Made by a program: the position numbers and the translations under genes
Notes under the pieces: model-generated
Databases searched by the model: none
Told to the model about the DNA's origin: nothing
The model's input: the letters and a program-made list of their open reading frames with translations, nothing else
Shown: piece by piece, positions 24,347-36,494 of the stretch
Layout: each line of letters starts with the position of its first letter
Numbering within the stretch: the first letter of the stretch is position 1
Assembly: GCA_003996215.1 (NCBI GenBank)
Contig: QJPP01000689.1
Location: forward strand, 248,001-312,000
Direction: 5' to 3'
DNA from: Jaltomata sinuosa
Lineage: Eukaryota; Streptophyta; Magnoliopsida; Solanales; Solanaceae
DNA length: 64,000 nt

Positions 24347-25140
24347 TTAATCCATTCTGATATCTGTGGTCCAATGAATATGAGGTCAAGGTCTGGTGTT
24401 GTATATTTTATTATATTTATTGATGATTTCACGCGCTTCGATTATGTCTATTTGATTTCTCATAAATTTAAAGCACTTGAATACTTTAAAAGATATATGA
24501 ATGAAGTTGAGGATCAATTAGATAAAAATATAAAGAATTTAAGGACCGACAGAGGCCATGAATAGTTTTCAAAATAGTTTAAAGAATTATGTACTGAAAG
24601 AGGAATTACTAGATAGTTGGTTGTTCCTTATACACCTCAACGGAATGGTGTGGCTGAAAGAAGGAATAGAACACTATTGGACATGACAAGGTCCATGATG
24701 GCACATGCAAATTTACCTATCTCTTTTTGCGGATATGCGCTATTGAGTGCAGCCTATATATTGAATAAAGTTCCTTCTAGATCAGTACCTTCCATTCCTT
24801 ATGAATTATGGACTTGTCATAAACCAAAACTTAATGATCTACGACCTTGGGGTTGTGCTACATATATTAAATATCATTTTGGTGAGTTTAGTAAACTAAG
24901 TTTATAAGTAAAGAAATATATCTTTATAAGATACTCGAAACACTCCAAAGGGTATGTGTTCATTGGTGAATTAAAGGACAGAAGTACTACTGAAATTGAA
25001 TCACGAGATGTCAAATTTCTAGAAAATGATTTTCCCAAAAAGGGTGAAATAAAGTATAGTGAGCCTCTTTACAAAATGTTGAATTCAGATGATCAGATAA
25101 TGTCATCCGACATACTTGATAATCCAATAGATCAATAAAT
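24347..25140 (+). pseudogene. copia integrase pseudogene
   Basis: The core catalytic triad can be traced: the D of S-D-I-C-G-P (24357-24371), the D of L-R-T-D-R-G-H (about 24550) and the E of N-G-V-A-E-R-R-N-R (24647 onward). Y-T-P-Q precedes the last of these, as expected for Ty1/copia integrase. Stops occur near 24345, 24563 and 24905. The region to 25138 corresponds to the poorly conserved C-terminal part (S-K-G-Y-V-F-like text near 24940). Confidence 0.87.
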
Positions 25141-25561
25141 TGTTCCTGGTCCATGTGGGAGTTTTGAATCCCAAAGTCCTATGGAGGAATCTGAACTTTA
25201 ATTACCTAAGAGTACCAGAAAAGGTGTACCTAAACGATCTTATGAGATTGAGAATTATGTTTTCTTGGTATCTCCCACAGAATTTGATGAACCTAATTTT
25301 GTGACTGAGGCTTTATCAAGCCATGAAAAAGATGAATGGATGAAAGCGATGAAAGAATAATTAGAGTCCATGAAAACCAATAAAGTCTGGGATCTAGTTG
25401 ACCTTCCTCCTGGGAGTAGGCTATTGGGATCAAATGGATTCTCAAAGTTAAATGCAAATCAGATGGATCAATAGAAAGACACAAGGCACAATTGGTGGAA
25501 AAAGGTTTTACTCAAGATATTGAATTAGATTATGAGGAAACTTTTTCACCAATTGTGAAGT
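25141..25561 (+). pseudogene. copia reverse transcriptase, N-terminal part
   Basis: The copia RT entry phrase is clear (V-W-D-L-V-D-L-P-P-G near 25386), followed after a frame change by K-W-I-L-K-V-K near 25435 and E-T-F-S-P-I-V-K at 25538-25560. There the sequence is cut by the chromovirus LTR. It includes target copy GAAGT at 25557-25561. Confidence 0.88.
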
Positions 25562-27779
25562 TGTAACGACCGGTCCTGTCATTATGGGTAAGCCACTCAT
25601 GCCAATTTTTAGAGTTAGAAAACTCCAGATTTGGGAGTTTGAAATTCTGGGCTAGGCTAGTCTCGGCTTGTTTTAGAGCGAGGCATGGGCTAAGGCAATC
25701 CGGGTAAGGATTGGGTAAAGTGTCTTAATTTGAGCTAGTTTTGGGACTTCGAAATAGAATTTGAGTAAGTAGAACCCCGATATCGAGGTTGACATGAAGG
25801 GGTTGTTATGGAACGTCAGGGAATTAAGTGTGTTGTAAAATGGACCCTTTTTGGGGGATTTCCAGGAATTCTCGAGCTACTGCCCATGACAAGCGTTATT
25901 GCTCTTCCATGGCGACCTCTACTATAGCAGAATAATTACCGCGACAATGACAGTCAACCTCCGCCATAGCAGTCGTCTCCGCTACGGTAGTACCGCTATA
26001 GAAAAATGGACCTCTATAGCAGAGCGTAATATGATTTAATGTAGAAACATTCCCCAAAAATAGTCAGTTTTCTTCAACACGTTTTGGGAGAAGGGAAAGG
26101 CGATTTTGGGCAATTTTCCTCCATTTTCCATTGTTTTTCATCTTGAAGGTAAGGATTCTACTCCCCAAGCTCTGTACTATTTTTCCTACACTATAGAATT
26201 GCTAAGGGTAGACCTGGGAAAAGGTTTAATATGACCTATAATTGGTGGAATCTTGGGGGAAAGAGGGATTCTAAGGGTAGAAGTTCTTGTTGTTGTTAAT
26301 TCTTTTATATTATGATCATGTGACTTTAATTCCCTAAATTTATCCATAAAAATGGTAGAACTAGGTGAATAAATGATGGGAAATCCCGGGAAAAGGGTGG
26401 AATGATCATGGGTGGCCTGGGGTTTAGGATTTTGCATAATACGGGTAAATTATAGGCCATAAAGATTGATTCTTGGTTATTGTGTATTGTTTAGACCAAG
26501 AACCGGCAAGTACTTTGGGAAACGGGAAAGCTCTAATTGTGTAGAGCTTGGACTAATTCGAGGTAGGTGATGGTTTTTGATTCCTGTATGCATTGTATGT
26601 TTGTGTACTTTTGTATAAGTATTTGTATGAGTTGCATTGCTTAGGGAATCGTTTAGGAATGTCCAAAGTCATGTTTTTAGTCTGGTGAAATGAACTAGGT
26701 TTTATTGCTTGTTGGTTTACAAGTGTTGATTGTTCATTGTTTGTGACTGTGGATTTTGTGTGACATTCAGTTGGCTCGGGTACCATGCCTAGTATGGGAT
26801 ATAGTAACGGTTGGCTCTGGTACCATGCTTGGTATGGAATATACTAACGGTTGTCTCGGGTACCACGCCTGGTATGGGATACTAATGGTTGGTTCGGGTA
26901 CCATGCCTGGTATGGGATACTAATGGTTGGCTAGGGTACCACATTTGGTACGGGTTTAATTTTACATTATGCATTTTGATTTTGGTTTCAAGAGTGGATC
27001 GGGCTGTGTTTATGATTGGTTATATTGCATATGGTCCTTAAGAGGCTGGGTTATTATTATTGGTCGGTGAGTTTGGTCTTGGTATAGACCAGGTTGCATA
27101 TTTAACACTTAGAAGTTGCCTAGGGGGATATCCCAGGGTGGGCTCAGGATATGTTAAATGGTATAATTATTGATTTCATTTGATTGTTGATAATGGTTAT
27201 AAAGGTGGGTTACATGTGGGTACAAGCTCGGAAGAGACTTGTAGTTAGGGATACCTGTGGCTTGTTTACATATTTCTTATACTCTTACTTGACTATTGTG
27301 TTGTTCATATATTGCTATTTGGAACTGGCTGATGATCCTACCAGTACATGGTGGTAGTGTACTGATTTTGCCCTTACATTTCTTTTTGTGAGTACAAGCA
27401 ATCTTCTGGCGGTTGACGCACGACCTCACCTATAGGCCTAATGCATCAAGACATCAAGACTGAGTTGCTTCGATTGAGTTGCCTTGATTTCTTTCATACT
27501 AGTTGTAGCCCATTTGTTTCGGGCTTAAAGTCTGATCATTTATTGGGGTTGCATCCCCATATTCTAAACAGATTTGGTAGATGTTTTGGTATGGTGACTT
27601 TCAGGTTTAAGGGAGTGATTTCCGCAGGTTTATTTATATTAGTATTGATTTGGTTGATTATTTCTAGTTTATTTTTTTGCACACTGGTTTTGATCTGTTA
27701 GAACGGTTAAGTTTCGGGGTCAGTTATGGTTCACCCAGGGGTTTGGTGGGTGCCACTCATGGCGGTCTGAGTTGTGACA
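25562..27779 (+). repeat. 5' LTR of chromovirus A (2218 bp)
   Basis: It runs from TGTAACGACC to GAGTTGTGACA. It includes a cluster of short palindromic phrases (tatagc/gctata, 'ccgctacgg') at 25910-26035, a donor-like AAG|GTAAGG at 26149, and five copies of a roughly 38-base repeat at 26771-26962. No plain TATA box was found downstream of the palindromes. Confidence 0.93.
26771..26962 (+). repeat. five ~38-bp tandem repeats in the 5' LTR
   Basis: Units follow 'ttggctcgggtaccatgcc' then 'tggtatgggatactaa'. Each includes the palindrome GGTACC. The first two units are 40 bases (extra 'ta') and later ones 38. The matching array in the 3' LTR has four units. Confidence 0.93.
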
Positions 27780-27783
27780 AAGA

Positions 27784-27795
27784 TGGTATCAGAGC
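27784..27795 (+). other. primer binding site, tRNA-iMet type
   Basis: TGGTATCAGAGC is perfect and lies four bases after the LTR end. It is complementary to the 3' end of plant initiator tRNA-Met, the usual primer of chromoviruses. Confidence 0.95.
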
Positions 27796-27975
27796 CCTAG
27801 GTTCGTTGATCTTGTCGTACCAAAATAGGTCTAGTAGAGTCTTGTGTAATGGTGTAGAGACGTCCATACTTTTCTTCGAGAGTCTATGGGACTTTAGGAC
27901 TATCTCTTTTTTCTTCCTTCGTGCTATAACTTGATTCTAATTGGTATCTGACTTTGTTCACTCTTCTGTCCGCAG

Positions 27976-29325
27976 ATAGTTAACACAAGGAACAACGGAG
28001 CAAGACCAGTGGTCCTAGCAATGAGCCCGACTGTCAGGGGTAGAGGCAGGGGTAGGCGCAGAGGTCGAGGTAGAGCCACACCCGCCTGGGGTGGAGCTCA
28101 GGCAGCTGCAGGAGCACGCAAGGTGACCCCTCCCCCACCCCAGGATCAGGTTAAAGAGGAAGTCAATATTGCAATTGAGGAGGGCGTAGAGCAGGCGGAG
28201 GCAGCACCAGCAGGAGGTGCAGGCCTTCCCTCTATCACACCCAAAGCATTTCAGCAGGTGTTGTCCTTTTTGAGTGGTTTGGTTGGTGCCGGAGCCACCC
28301 CCGCGGGTGTTACAGAGTAGGTTCCAGATACTTAGCCAGCAGTTGCTACAACTCCTAGAGTAGATGCAGCTTCAGGCACTGGTGATTTGTTCAGGCCAAT
28401 GCTAGGCTCGGTAATGAAAGGGAATGAATATGAAATGCTGACCAAGTTTCTCAAACTGAAACCTCCTACATTTCAGGGCACTGAAAAGAAAGATGCTTAT
28501 GAATTCATATTGGATTGTTATGAGAGGCTGCACAAGCTGAGCATTCTGCAACAACATGGGGTTGAGTTTGTCACTTTTCAGCTGAAGGGTGATGTTAAGT
28601 AGTGGTGGAGGTCTCATGTGGAATGTCGGTCATCTGTTTTGCCCCCACTAACCTGAGATCAGTTTCATGCTCTCTTCTTGGAGAAGTACGTGCCTCGTAC
28701 GTTGAGAGATCGCAAAAATTATGTGTTCCTGGCTCTGGAATAGGGTAACATGTCGGTTTCTGCTTAAGAGGCTAAGTTTTATGCCTTTTCCCATTTTGTT
28801 ACATAGTTATTGGGTTCTGAGGAGGATCGGATTCGGTTATTTGTGAAAGGCTTGAATACAGACTTACAGGTGCTATCTGTACACATGACTTCAGTAGGCA
28901 AGGGATTCAACGAAGTAGCAGATTATGTTAAGAAGCTAGAAAGGGTCAAGTAGGTGGAGCAGGCTAAAGTGTTAGCCAAGAGGCCCCGAAATGATGAGAA
29001 CTTCAGTGGACGCACTTCAGGGGACACAATCAGCAGGTGTATTTTCCCTTCCTATTCAGTCAGCTTTGCCAGCTACTACAGGTGGTCGTCCGAGAGCCAA
29101 TCAGCAGTTTTCAACTTCTAGAGGTCAGGGAACTTCTTACGCATCTGCCAGCAGGCCTACACTTGATTGTGGTTGTTTTCATTGTGGTGATTCGAGCCAC
29201 TTTAAGAGGGAGTGCCCTCATAGACAGACTGATATTCAGACTCAGCAGCAGTCTAAGGCTGTGGTCCCAGCTGGTAGAGGTAGTCATGCTAGAGGTCATA
29301 CACAGGGTGGGAAAGATAACTTTTA
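27976..29325 (+). pseudogene. gag: gag pseudogene of chromovirus A
   Basis: The ancestral start appears to be 27976, where ATA replaces ATG before V-N-T-R; the next in-frame Met is at 28021. Order of domains: an Arg/Gly-rich head (about 28036-28080), an acidic/Ala-rich linker, a capsid domain (P-P-T-F-Q-G near 28464; E-K-Y-V-P near 28681), and an intact zinc knuckle C-F-H-C-G…H…C near 29172-29213. Stops are mainly TAG where Gln CAG or Trp TGG is expected, and the frame changes near 28990. It would have formed the particle shell and packaged element RNA. Confidence 0.85.
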
Positions 29326-29368
29326 GGGAGGCCGAGGAGATAGGGGTAATGGAAGCACGGGCACGGGT

Positions 29369-29990
29369 GTGGCAGAGCCGGCCAAGGAAGTAGCTCGGAT
29401 TGATGATCGGGCTCAGTGTTATGCATTTCCAGAAAGGTCCGAGGCTGAGGCATCAGATGCCGTGATCACAAGTACTATTTTAGTATATGATAGGATGGCT
29501 TCCGTGCTTTTTGACCCAGGTTCTACTTATTCATATGTGGCTGTGAAATTTTCTTTGGGTCTGGACTTGATATGTGATATCCTTGATTCCCCTATCCATG
29601 TTTCTACCCTGGTTGGAGAGTCTGTGATTGTGACTCATATTTATCATAATTGTTTTGTTGTGTTTGTGGGGTTGCATACTTGGGTAGACTTGGTAATTCT
29701 GTATATGGTTGACTTTGATGCCGTTTTGGTCATGACTTGGTTATCCCTGTATCATGCAGTGTTGAACTGTAATACCAAGACTGTGGTTCTAGAGATTCCA
29801 AGTAAGGATAGGCTAGAGTGGGAAGGTGTGTACAGGCCTAAACCAGTTAAGATCATATCAATTGTTATGGCTAGGAAGCTAGTGGGGAGAGGGTGTCTGG
29901 ACTTTTTGGCTCATCTCTTGGATGATAGTGTGGAGTCCCCATCTATTGAGTCAGTTCTAGTTGTTTTAAAGTTTTGAGAGGTGTTTCTAG
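29369..29990 (+). pseudogene. aspartic protease region of chromovirus A
   Basis: A 202-codon open stretch with L-F-D-P-G-S-T-Y-S-Y at about residues 48-57 and the second conserved phrase V-M-T-W-L-S near residue 120. Both are typical of Ty3/gypsy protease. It runs toward RT in the same frame and ends at 29977 in a stop. Confidence 0.85.
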
Positions 29991-31170
29991 CGGACTAGCC
30001 TGGTATGCCTCCGGACAGGTATATTGACTTCCGTATTGACTTGGAGTCAGGCACTCACCCAATTTTTATTCCTCCGTATCATATGGCTCTAGAAGAGTTA
30101 AGGTAACTTAAGACTCAACTTCACGAACTCCTAGACAAGGGATTTATCCATCCCAGTGCTTCGCCTTGGGGTGCTCTGGTAATGTTTGTGAAGAAAAAGG
30201 ATGGTAGTATGCGGATGTGCATAGATTACAGGTAGTTAAACAAGGTTACCATCCGGAATAAGTACCCTTTACCCCATATTGATGATTTGTTTGACCAGTT
30301 ACAGGGTGCATCTGTGTTCTCAAAGATCTACTCAAGTTCAGGGTACCATCAGTTGAAGATTAGGCCCGAGGATATTCCTAAGACTGCATTTCAGACTCGG
30401 TATGGACATTACAAGTTTTTAGTGATTTCGTTTGGGTTGACTAATGCACCGGCAGGATTCATGAGTTTGATGAATGGGATATTTAAGTCTTATTTGGATT
30501 TGTTTGTCATTGTTTTTATTGACATTATTTTGATCTACTCCAAGAGTAGAGAGGAGCATGTTGAACATCTATGGGTTGTGTTAGAGATATTGAGACGCCA
30601 AAATCTTTATGCAAAGTTCTCCAAGTGTGAATTTTGGTTGACTTCAGTCGCATTCTTGGGGAATGTAGTGTCAGAAAAGGGGGTGATGGTGGATCCCCAG
30701 AAGATTGAGGCAGTCAAGAGTTGGGTCTGGCCTAGCTCTGTGACTGAGGTGAGAAGTTTTGTTGGACTCGTAGGTTACTACCTGAGTTTTGTCAAGGATT
30801 TTACATCTATTGCTACTCACTTGACAAGGTTGACTTAGAAAGACATACCGTTTGTGTGGTCCGACAAGTGTGAGGAGAGCTTCCAAAAGCTCAAGACACT
30901 TCTGACCACGACTCCTATTTTTTCCTTGCCAGTTGAAGGTAAGGACTTTATTGTTTATTGTGATGCTTCACATTCTGGTTTGGGTGTTGTGTTGATGCAG
31001 GATATGAATGTGATAGTCTATGCTTCTAGGCAATTGAAGGCTCATGAGAGAAACCATCCGACTCATGACATAGAGTTGGCAGCAGTGTTGTTTGCACTGA
31101 TGATTTGGAGGCACTATCTCTATGGTGTCAAGTGTGAGGTGTTCACTGATCATCGCAGTCTGTAATATGT
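29991..31170 (+). pseudogene. pol: reverse transcriptase and RNase H of chromovirus A
   Basis: RT phrases include W-G-A-L-V-M-F-V, Y-P-L-P-H-I-D-D-L and F-G-L-T-N-A-P. The catalytic block reads F-I-D-I-I-L-I-Y instead of F-I-D-D-I-L-I-Y (about 30520), so the second catalytic Asp is lost. RNase H is readable at 30854-31165 with Y-C-D-A-S, I-E-L-A-A-V and F-T-D-H all present. In-frame stops fall at 30104, 30234 and 30837. RT and RNase H remain in one frame. Confidence 0.92.
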
Positions 31171-32890
31171 TTTCACTCATAAAGACTTGAACCTGAGGTA
31201 GAGAAGGTGGATGGAGTTGTTAAAGGACTATGATGTGACCATTCAGTACCATCTGGTACCATCCGGTACCATCCGGGTAAGGCTAATGTGGTGGCAGATG
31301 CATTGAGACAGAAGACAACTAACATGGGTAGTTTGGCTTGTTTGGGGTGTCCAAACGACCACTGGCGAGGGAGATTCATGCATTGGAATCTATGTTCATG
31401 CACTTGAGTATTTCAGAACAAGGTGAGATGTTGGCCAATATGGAGGTCAAATCCACATTCATAAAGGAGATAAAGGTCAAACAGTTTCAGGATTTGCATT
31501 TGAGCAGGCTCTGGAACAAGGCAATATCCGGAGAGTCCAGGGATGCCACGTTGGATTTTGGCAGCGTGTTAAATTTTATAGAAAGGATTTGTGTTCCTCG
31601 GGTTGATGATATCATTCAGAAAGTGTTAGCAGAGGCTCATGGCTCGCTGTATTTGATTCATCTGGATGTAACCAAGACATATAAGGATCTGAGGCGGCTT
31701 TACTAGTGGCCCAAGATGAAAAGCGACATAGCTGATTTTGTGTCCAAATGCTGAAATTTTCAGCACATAAAGTATGAGCACTAAAGACCTACAGGACTAC
31801 TTCAGAGAATGCCCATTCGAGAGTGGAAGTGGGAGAGTATAGCCATGGACTTCGTGGTAGGTCTTTCCAAGACTTTGGGGAAGTATGACTCTATTTGGGT
31901 CATTATTGACAGGCTGAAGCTCATTTTATTCAGGTTAGGGTGGATTTCAATTCGTAACAATTGACTAAGATCTACGTGAAAGAGATTGTGAGGTTGTATG
32001 GGGTACCACTTTCCATCATTTCATACAGGGATACAGGGGTACGCAGTTTACCTCCAAGTTTTGGAGTAAGTTACACGAAGAGTTGGGTACACAACTCACA
32101 TTCTGTACAGCCTTCCATCCTCAGACTGATGGTCAGTCGGAGAGGATGATTCAGGTATTGGATGACATTCTGAGAGCATGTGTGATTGACTTTGGGGGTC
32201 ATTGGGACAAGATTCTACCATTATGCGAGTTCTCATACAACAATAGCTACCAATCAAGTATCGACATAGCACCATTCGAGACACTGTACGGGAGAGGTTG
32301 TAGATCGCCTATTGGATGGTTTGAGGAAGGAGATGTAAAGTCTTTAGGCATGTACTTGGTAAGGGAATCACAAGAAAAGGTAAGAGGCATTCAAACCAAG
32401 TTACTAGATGCCAAAAGGAGGCAGAAGGAATATGCAGATCGCAAGGTAAGGGACATGGATTTCAAGATTAGTGAACAAGTGCTTTTGAAAGTGTCACCGA
32501 TGAAGGGAGTTATGCGGTTTGGTAAGAAGGTCAAGCTCAACCCTCGGTTCATTGGTTTGTTAGAATTTCTTGAGATTGTAGGGCCAGTGGATTATAGATT
32601 AGCACTGTCGCGCAGCTTGTTGGGTGTCCATCCGGTATTCCATGTATCCATGTTAAAGCGATACCATAGGGATGGGAGTATATCATCAAGTGGGATGAGG
32701 TGTTATTTTATAAGGATATTTTCTATGAAGAGGAACTGGTTTTGATTCTTGATTGGGATACCTGGAAGTTGAGGACAAATGTGATCAGTATGGTAAAGAT
32801 TCAATAGAAGTATCATCCGGTTGAAGAAGACACTTGGGAAACCGAGAAGGAAATGTGGGACAAGTACCCTCACTTGTTTGAGGATACAAG
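31171..32890 (+). pseudogene. integrase with chromodomain-like tail of chromovirus A
   Basis: The zinc-binding (HHCC) segment lies near 31700-31785, where the second Cys of the C-X2-C pair is Phe and a stop sits inside the pair. The catalytic core is broken in 31840-32240 (P-Q-T-D-G-Q-S-E-R near 32110). The C-terminal GPY-like block is at 32490-32650 (V-H-P-V-F-H-V-S-M-L). A chromodomain-like tail at 32760-32885 (E-E-D-T-W-E-T-E) would have guided insertion to heterochromatin. At least three frames are needed to read it all. Confidence 0.85.
31246..31275 (+). repeat. 10-bp unit repeated three times, frameshifting pol
   Basis: GTACCATCTG, GTACCATCCG, GTACCATCCG in a row. Related elements read Y-H-P-G-K-A-N here with one unit, so two extra units (20 bases) shift the frame before integrase. 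Confidence 0.88.
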
Positions 32891-32969
32891 TACTACTCTT
32901 TTCACTCTTACTTTCTGTATTTTTAGATTTTATCATTTGAGGATGAACAATAGGTAAATTGGTAACTGT

Positions 32970-33475
32970 TGTAATGACCGGGTCCGTCTTTATGGGTAAA
33001 CCACTCGTGCCAATTTTTATAGTTAGAAAACTCTAGATTTGGGAGTTTGAAATTCTGGGCTAGGCTAGTCTCGGCCGATTTTGGAGCGAGGCATGGTCTA
33101 GGGCGATTCGGGTAAGGATTGGCGAAAGTGTCTTAATTTGAGCTAGTTTTTCCATTTAGCTAAGACATAAAGGAGTTTGAGGGACTTTTGGGAATCAAAT
33201 TCAGGTAAGTAGAACTCCCGGTATCGAGGTTGACGCGAAGGGGTTGTTCTGGAACATTAGGGAATTAAGTGTGTTGTAAAATGGACCCATATTGGGGGAT
33301 TTCCAGGAATACTCAAGCTATTGTCTGTGACGAGCACTATCGCTCTTCTATGGTGACCTCCACTATAGCGTAATAATTACCGCTATAGCATAAGTCAATG
33401 GTGGTCAGCCTCTACCATAGCGATCGTCTCCGCTACGTTGGTACCACAATAGCAGAACGGACCACTATAGTAGAA
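32970..33475 (+). repeat. 3' LTR of chromovirus A, left part
   Basis: It starts TGTAATGACCGG and parallels 25562-26030, including the palindrome cluster (33320-33470, with 'ccgctatagc'). Compared with the 5' LTR it has about 38 extra bases near 33150-33190. It is cut by the Athila element; the last five bases TAGAA are a decayed target copy. Confidence 0.9.
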
Positions 33476-34766
33476 TGTTAGGTGACTTCCCACTCACATG
33501 CAACTATATGTAGTCGTCCAAGTAATATAGAATAGTTAGTCCGGATATCGTACCCAAGAGACTTATGACTTAGCAAATCTTCTAAATTATTCGTATACTG
33601 CTAAAACAAACAAGTATTAAATTAACTAAAGTATGAGTTTTGTAGTAACTAAAGATCTAAAATAAAATGAAAGAATTAAATGCAAGTAAGTAATGATTTT
33701 GGTTCCAAGTTTAGAGAGAATCCCAGGGTTACAGCTTTATTACGCAATCATAAGCAGTAGTCACTTGAATTTACTCGTTCGTTCACCTAGTTGTTGATTT
33801 CGGGATTGATTTTACAACTATAGTCTTTCGAGCCTCTAGTTGCCTATTCAAAATAGCATCACAACTACATCGTTGAGAGGGAATGTGACATCTTATTTAA
33901 AAAGCATTTATATATCTTCCCGTATAAACAAGCAAGGCGTTCTAGGTATATTCCTATCCTATTTACAAACCTACCCTTTACGTTACAAAAAAAAGGCCTT
34001 GTTCCCTATATTTCTCGGTCTATCATGTTGATCCTTCTCCCGAGTTCACAACAAGATTACATATTTATCTTAATGGAGGCCAAACATCATAATACTAAAC
34101 ACAGGAATATAAGAACAACTAATGATGGCAAACAAACTAATCAATCCAATATCATTCTAAATAATCATGTGTTTGTAGCCGTAACCCCAGAACAAGGGTT
34201 CTTAGCCACTCATGCTAATCAAAAACACAAATAACAATGTTTTCATCCAAAATTATGGCTATGAAAAGGAAGAAGAAAAGAAACCTAATGATGAATTCTA
34301 CTCTCTGCCTTCTGCTCTGAAAATATGACGAAACCCTTACAAAAGATGTCCAATGTTCTATTTATAGGGCTTGGGAAATAACCCTTTTCCTTCTTGGAAT
34401 CGTAATAGGAGAAAGATGGAAAATCTGTCGGGACAAGGCCTGGCGCGATGCGCCAAGGGTGCGACAAACTTGGTGCACAACAGTTTTGGTGATGGGGCAG
34501 CGCCCCACCAAGGCGCCACTACCCATTTTCTCTCTTTACGTGCTCCCAAGCATTTTGCTACGTTGCATCCATGCTTTTCTCATCCCTTTCATCTTTCAAT
34601 GGTTAATTTCCCATGTTATTTTACCTGCAAACATCTAATCATGTGTCTTAGTACAAAATATAGCAATTCAACTCAAAACACACCATATATAGTAAGTAAT
34701 GTTCTTGAAACATAAGGTAAACATGGGTAAAATACAATAAAAGGGCATAAAATATGCCCAACATCA
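33476..34766 (-). repeat. 3' LTR of Athila element (left copy)
   Basis: On the plus strand it runs TGTTAGGTGA to CCCAACATCA. A GC-rich palindromic zone (ggggcagcgcccc, 'gcgatgcgcc') lies at 34435-34530, upstream (minus strand) of the TATA box. It lacks 54 bases present in the right LTR. An ORF at 34025-34234 recurs at 45044-45253 only because the LTR is duplicated. Confidence 0.93.
34357..34367 (-). promoter_or_regulatory. TATA box, Athila 3' LTR
   Basis: Minus-strand CTATAAATAGA is a strong plant TATA consensus, conserved at 45376-45386 in the other LTR. Confidence 0.75.
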
Positions 34767-34776
34767 CCACCCCACA
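34767..34776 (-). other. polypurine tract of Athila
   Basis: Minus-strand TGTGGGGTGG lies immediately before the 3' LTR start TGATGTTGGG. It is the expected plus-strand DNA primer site. Confidence 0.8.
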
Positions 34777-36494
34777 TTTAGACCTTTGCTCATCCTTGAA
34801 CAACACACTATCATCTATGCTAAGATTCACCATAAACACCTAAGGAACTTTCCATCCTCACTTGCAAGCGTCTAGACAATTTTAATCTTGCTTTCGTAGT
34901 TCATTTAGCAAGCAATATCCAAACATCCTTTTTAGCTCTAAGATCTTCACTTGAAACAACATACCCTCTATAACCGACTCTTTATCACAATATCAGGCCA
35001 ACATGTTCATGTGTAAACAACGCAAGTAATAATACTACCAAATATATGCCATGGGTGCCCTCATAATTTAGTGTTTCCTCTATTTTTAATCACACCAAGT
35101 TAATTTCAATGGGGCATTTTGACTCATTAAAGAACTCACACTCTCAAAAGATGTTCCAAACATATCATAACATACCATAGGATTGCACTTAGTGTATAAT
35201 TTATTCAACAAAGCAATCACATTCATGGAATCAAAAGGACTTTTGTTTGGTTGTAATGTCGGCTTCGGGAAAGGTAGGGTACTTTTAGGTACAAAGTGAC
35301 TCTTTTACCTATTGCACATGACACTATATTTTTACTCTTTTCTTCCTCCTTCCTTATTTTCTCCTATGTTCACACCTTCTTTCATAACAACCCATTCTAT
35401 CTACTATTCGCTCATTATTTGATGCGTACTTGTTGCTAGCAAAACCTTTTTATTTCTTCAAATTCAATATTTTTTCTTTTTTTTTAACAACAAGAACTTT
35501 GCAATTTTTAACCGGCTCCACATCTTTCTTTCACTAATTCACCTCCCCTTTTATCTACCCTTCTCCCTTCATTTCCCTAAATTTTTAATAACTTTTCAAT
35601 TGCCTAGTGCATTAGGGACTTTCATTTGGATTAAATTCATAGGGTATCAACAAAGTGAATAGGCTCATTATGCAGCTTAACAAAGAGGTAGGCTTTAAGG
35701 CTCAAAGGGCCTTCACTAGTGGCAATGTCAAGGTGGCACAAACAATCATAGAAGAAACAAGAAAAATGTCTTTTCAAGAAAATGCCTTAATCATATTCCA
35801 CAAATTTCATGCTAGTCAATGTTCACACACACACGGGGCAAGTTCTAGATGCTACACTATGCAAGAAACCAATCAAAAACTCACACACATGGCACATGAT
35901 GCATATATAGGAAGGTTACACTTCCATGCTCACACACAAACACTTTGAGTGAATTTACATAATTAAGCCTGTTTCTTTCATTTTTTGAGTCTAGTTAAAG
36001 AGCCTATGTGTCTCTCATGAAGTTCTCACTAACTTGTATGGCTTTGCATGAACTACCCATGACGTCTAGCTAAAACTCCAAGTGGGATTTCTAGGTTCCA
36101 AAGGCAAGGCTCCTAATCCTACAATCCTATGACTAATTTTCCCTTAAGACGGTTGTCATCCATCCATCACCGGGATAAGTCATTACTTCTACGACTTACC
36201 TAAAAATCTATCCTAAAAAAAATCTACCCGGTTCAAAAGGACTATCCACAGGAAAAGAACCAAAAACAAAAGACGAGGAACCCAACCAAAAAAATAAAAA
36301 CAAACCTAACTAGGCATACCACCAACCATTCTCCTTAACAGCAAAAACCAGTCACACGATGCTCATAACACTCAAGAATTAGCAATGAAAATCATAGGAA
36401 GTCTCTTCTCCACCCCACACTTAAACATAGAACTGTCCTCAGTGATTCAAATAAGTACAAAAGTAAAGAGTAAGAGAAGGAACTCCCTGGGCCT
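34777..36494 (-). other. Athila 3' untranslated internal region, no gene seen
   Basis: This lies between ORF2 and the polypurine tract. It is AT-rich with T/C tracts (35340-35600). The plus-strand ORF 35655-35948 is antisense to the element and has no recognisable domain. Athila elements are known to carry long non-coding sequence here. Confidence 0.6.

Larger units (their letters stand above)
26149..27975 (+). other. predicted leader intron of chromovirus A
   Basis: The donor AAG|GTAAGG is at 26149-26150. The acceptor is TCTGTCCGCAG ending at 27975, directly abutting the ancestral gag start codon position 27976. The intron would remove the PBS. In the 3' LTR the donor has changed to GGCAAG near 45969. 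Inferred from consensus only. Confidence 0.45.

Noticed and set aside
28036..28080. Arg/Gly-rich segment as an RNA-binding host protein
   Set aside because: It is in frame with chromovirus gag and sits between the ancestral start and the capsid domain, where such a head is usual.
35655..35948. Plus-strand ORF in the Athila 3' region
   Set aside because: It is antisense to the element, has no recognisable domain, and open length is expected by chance in AT-rich DNA.
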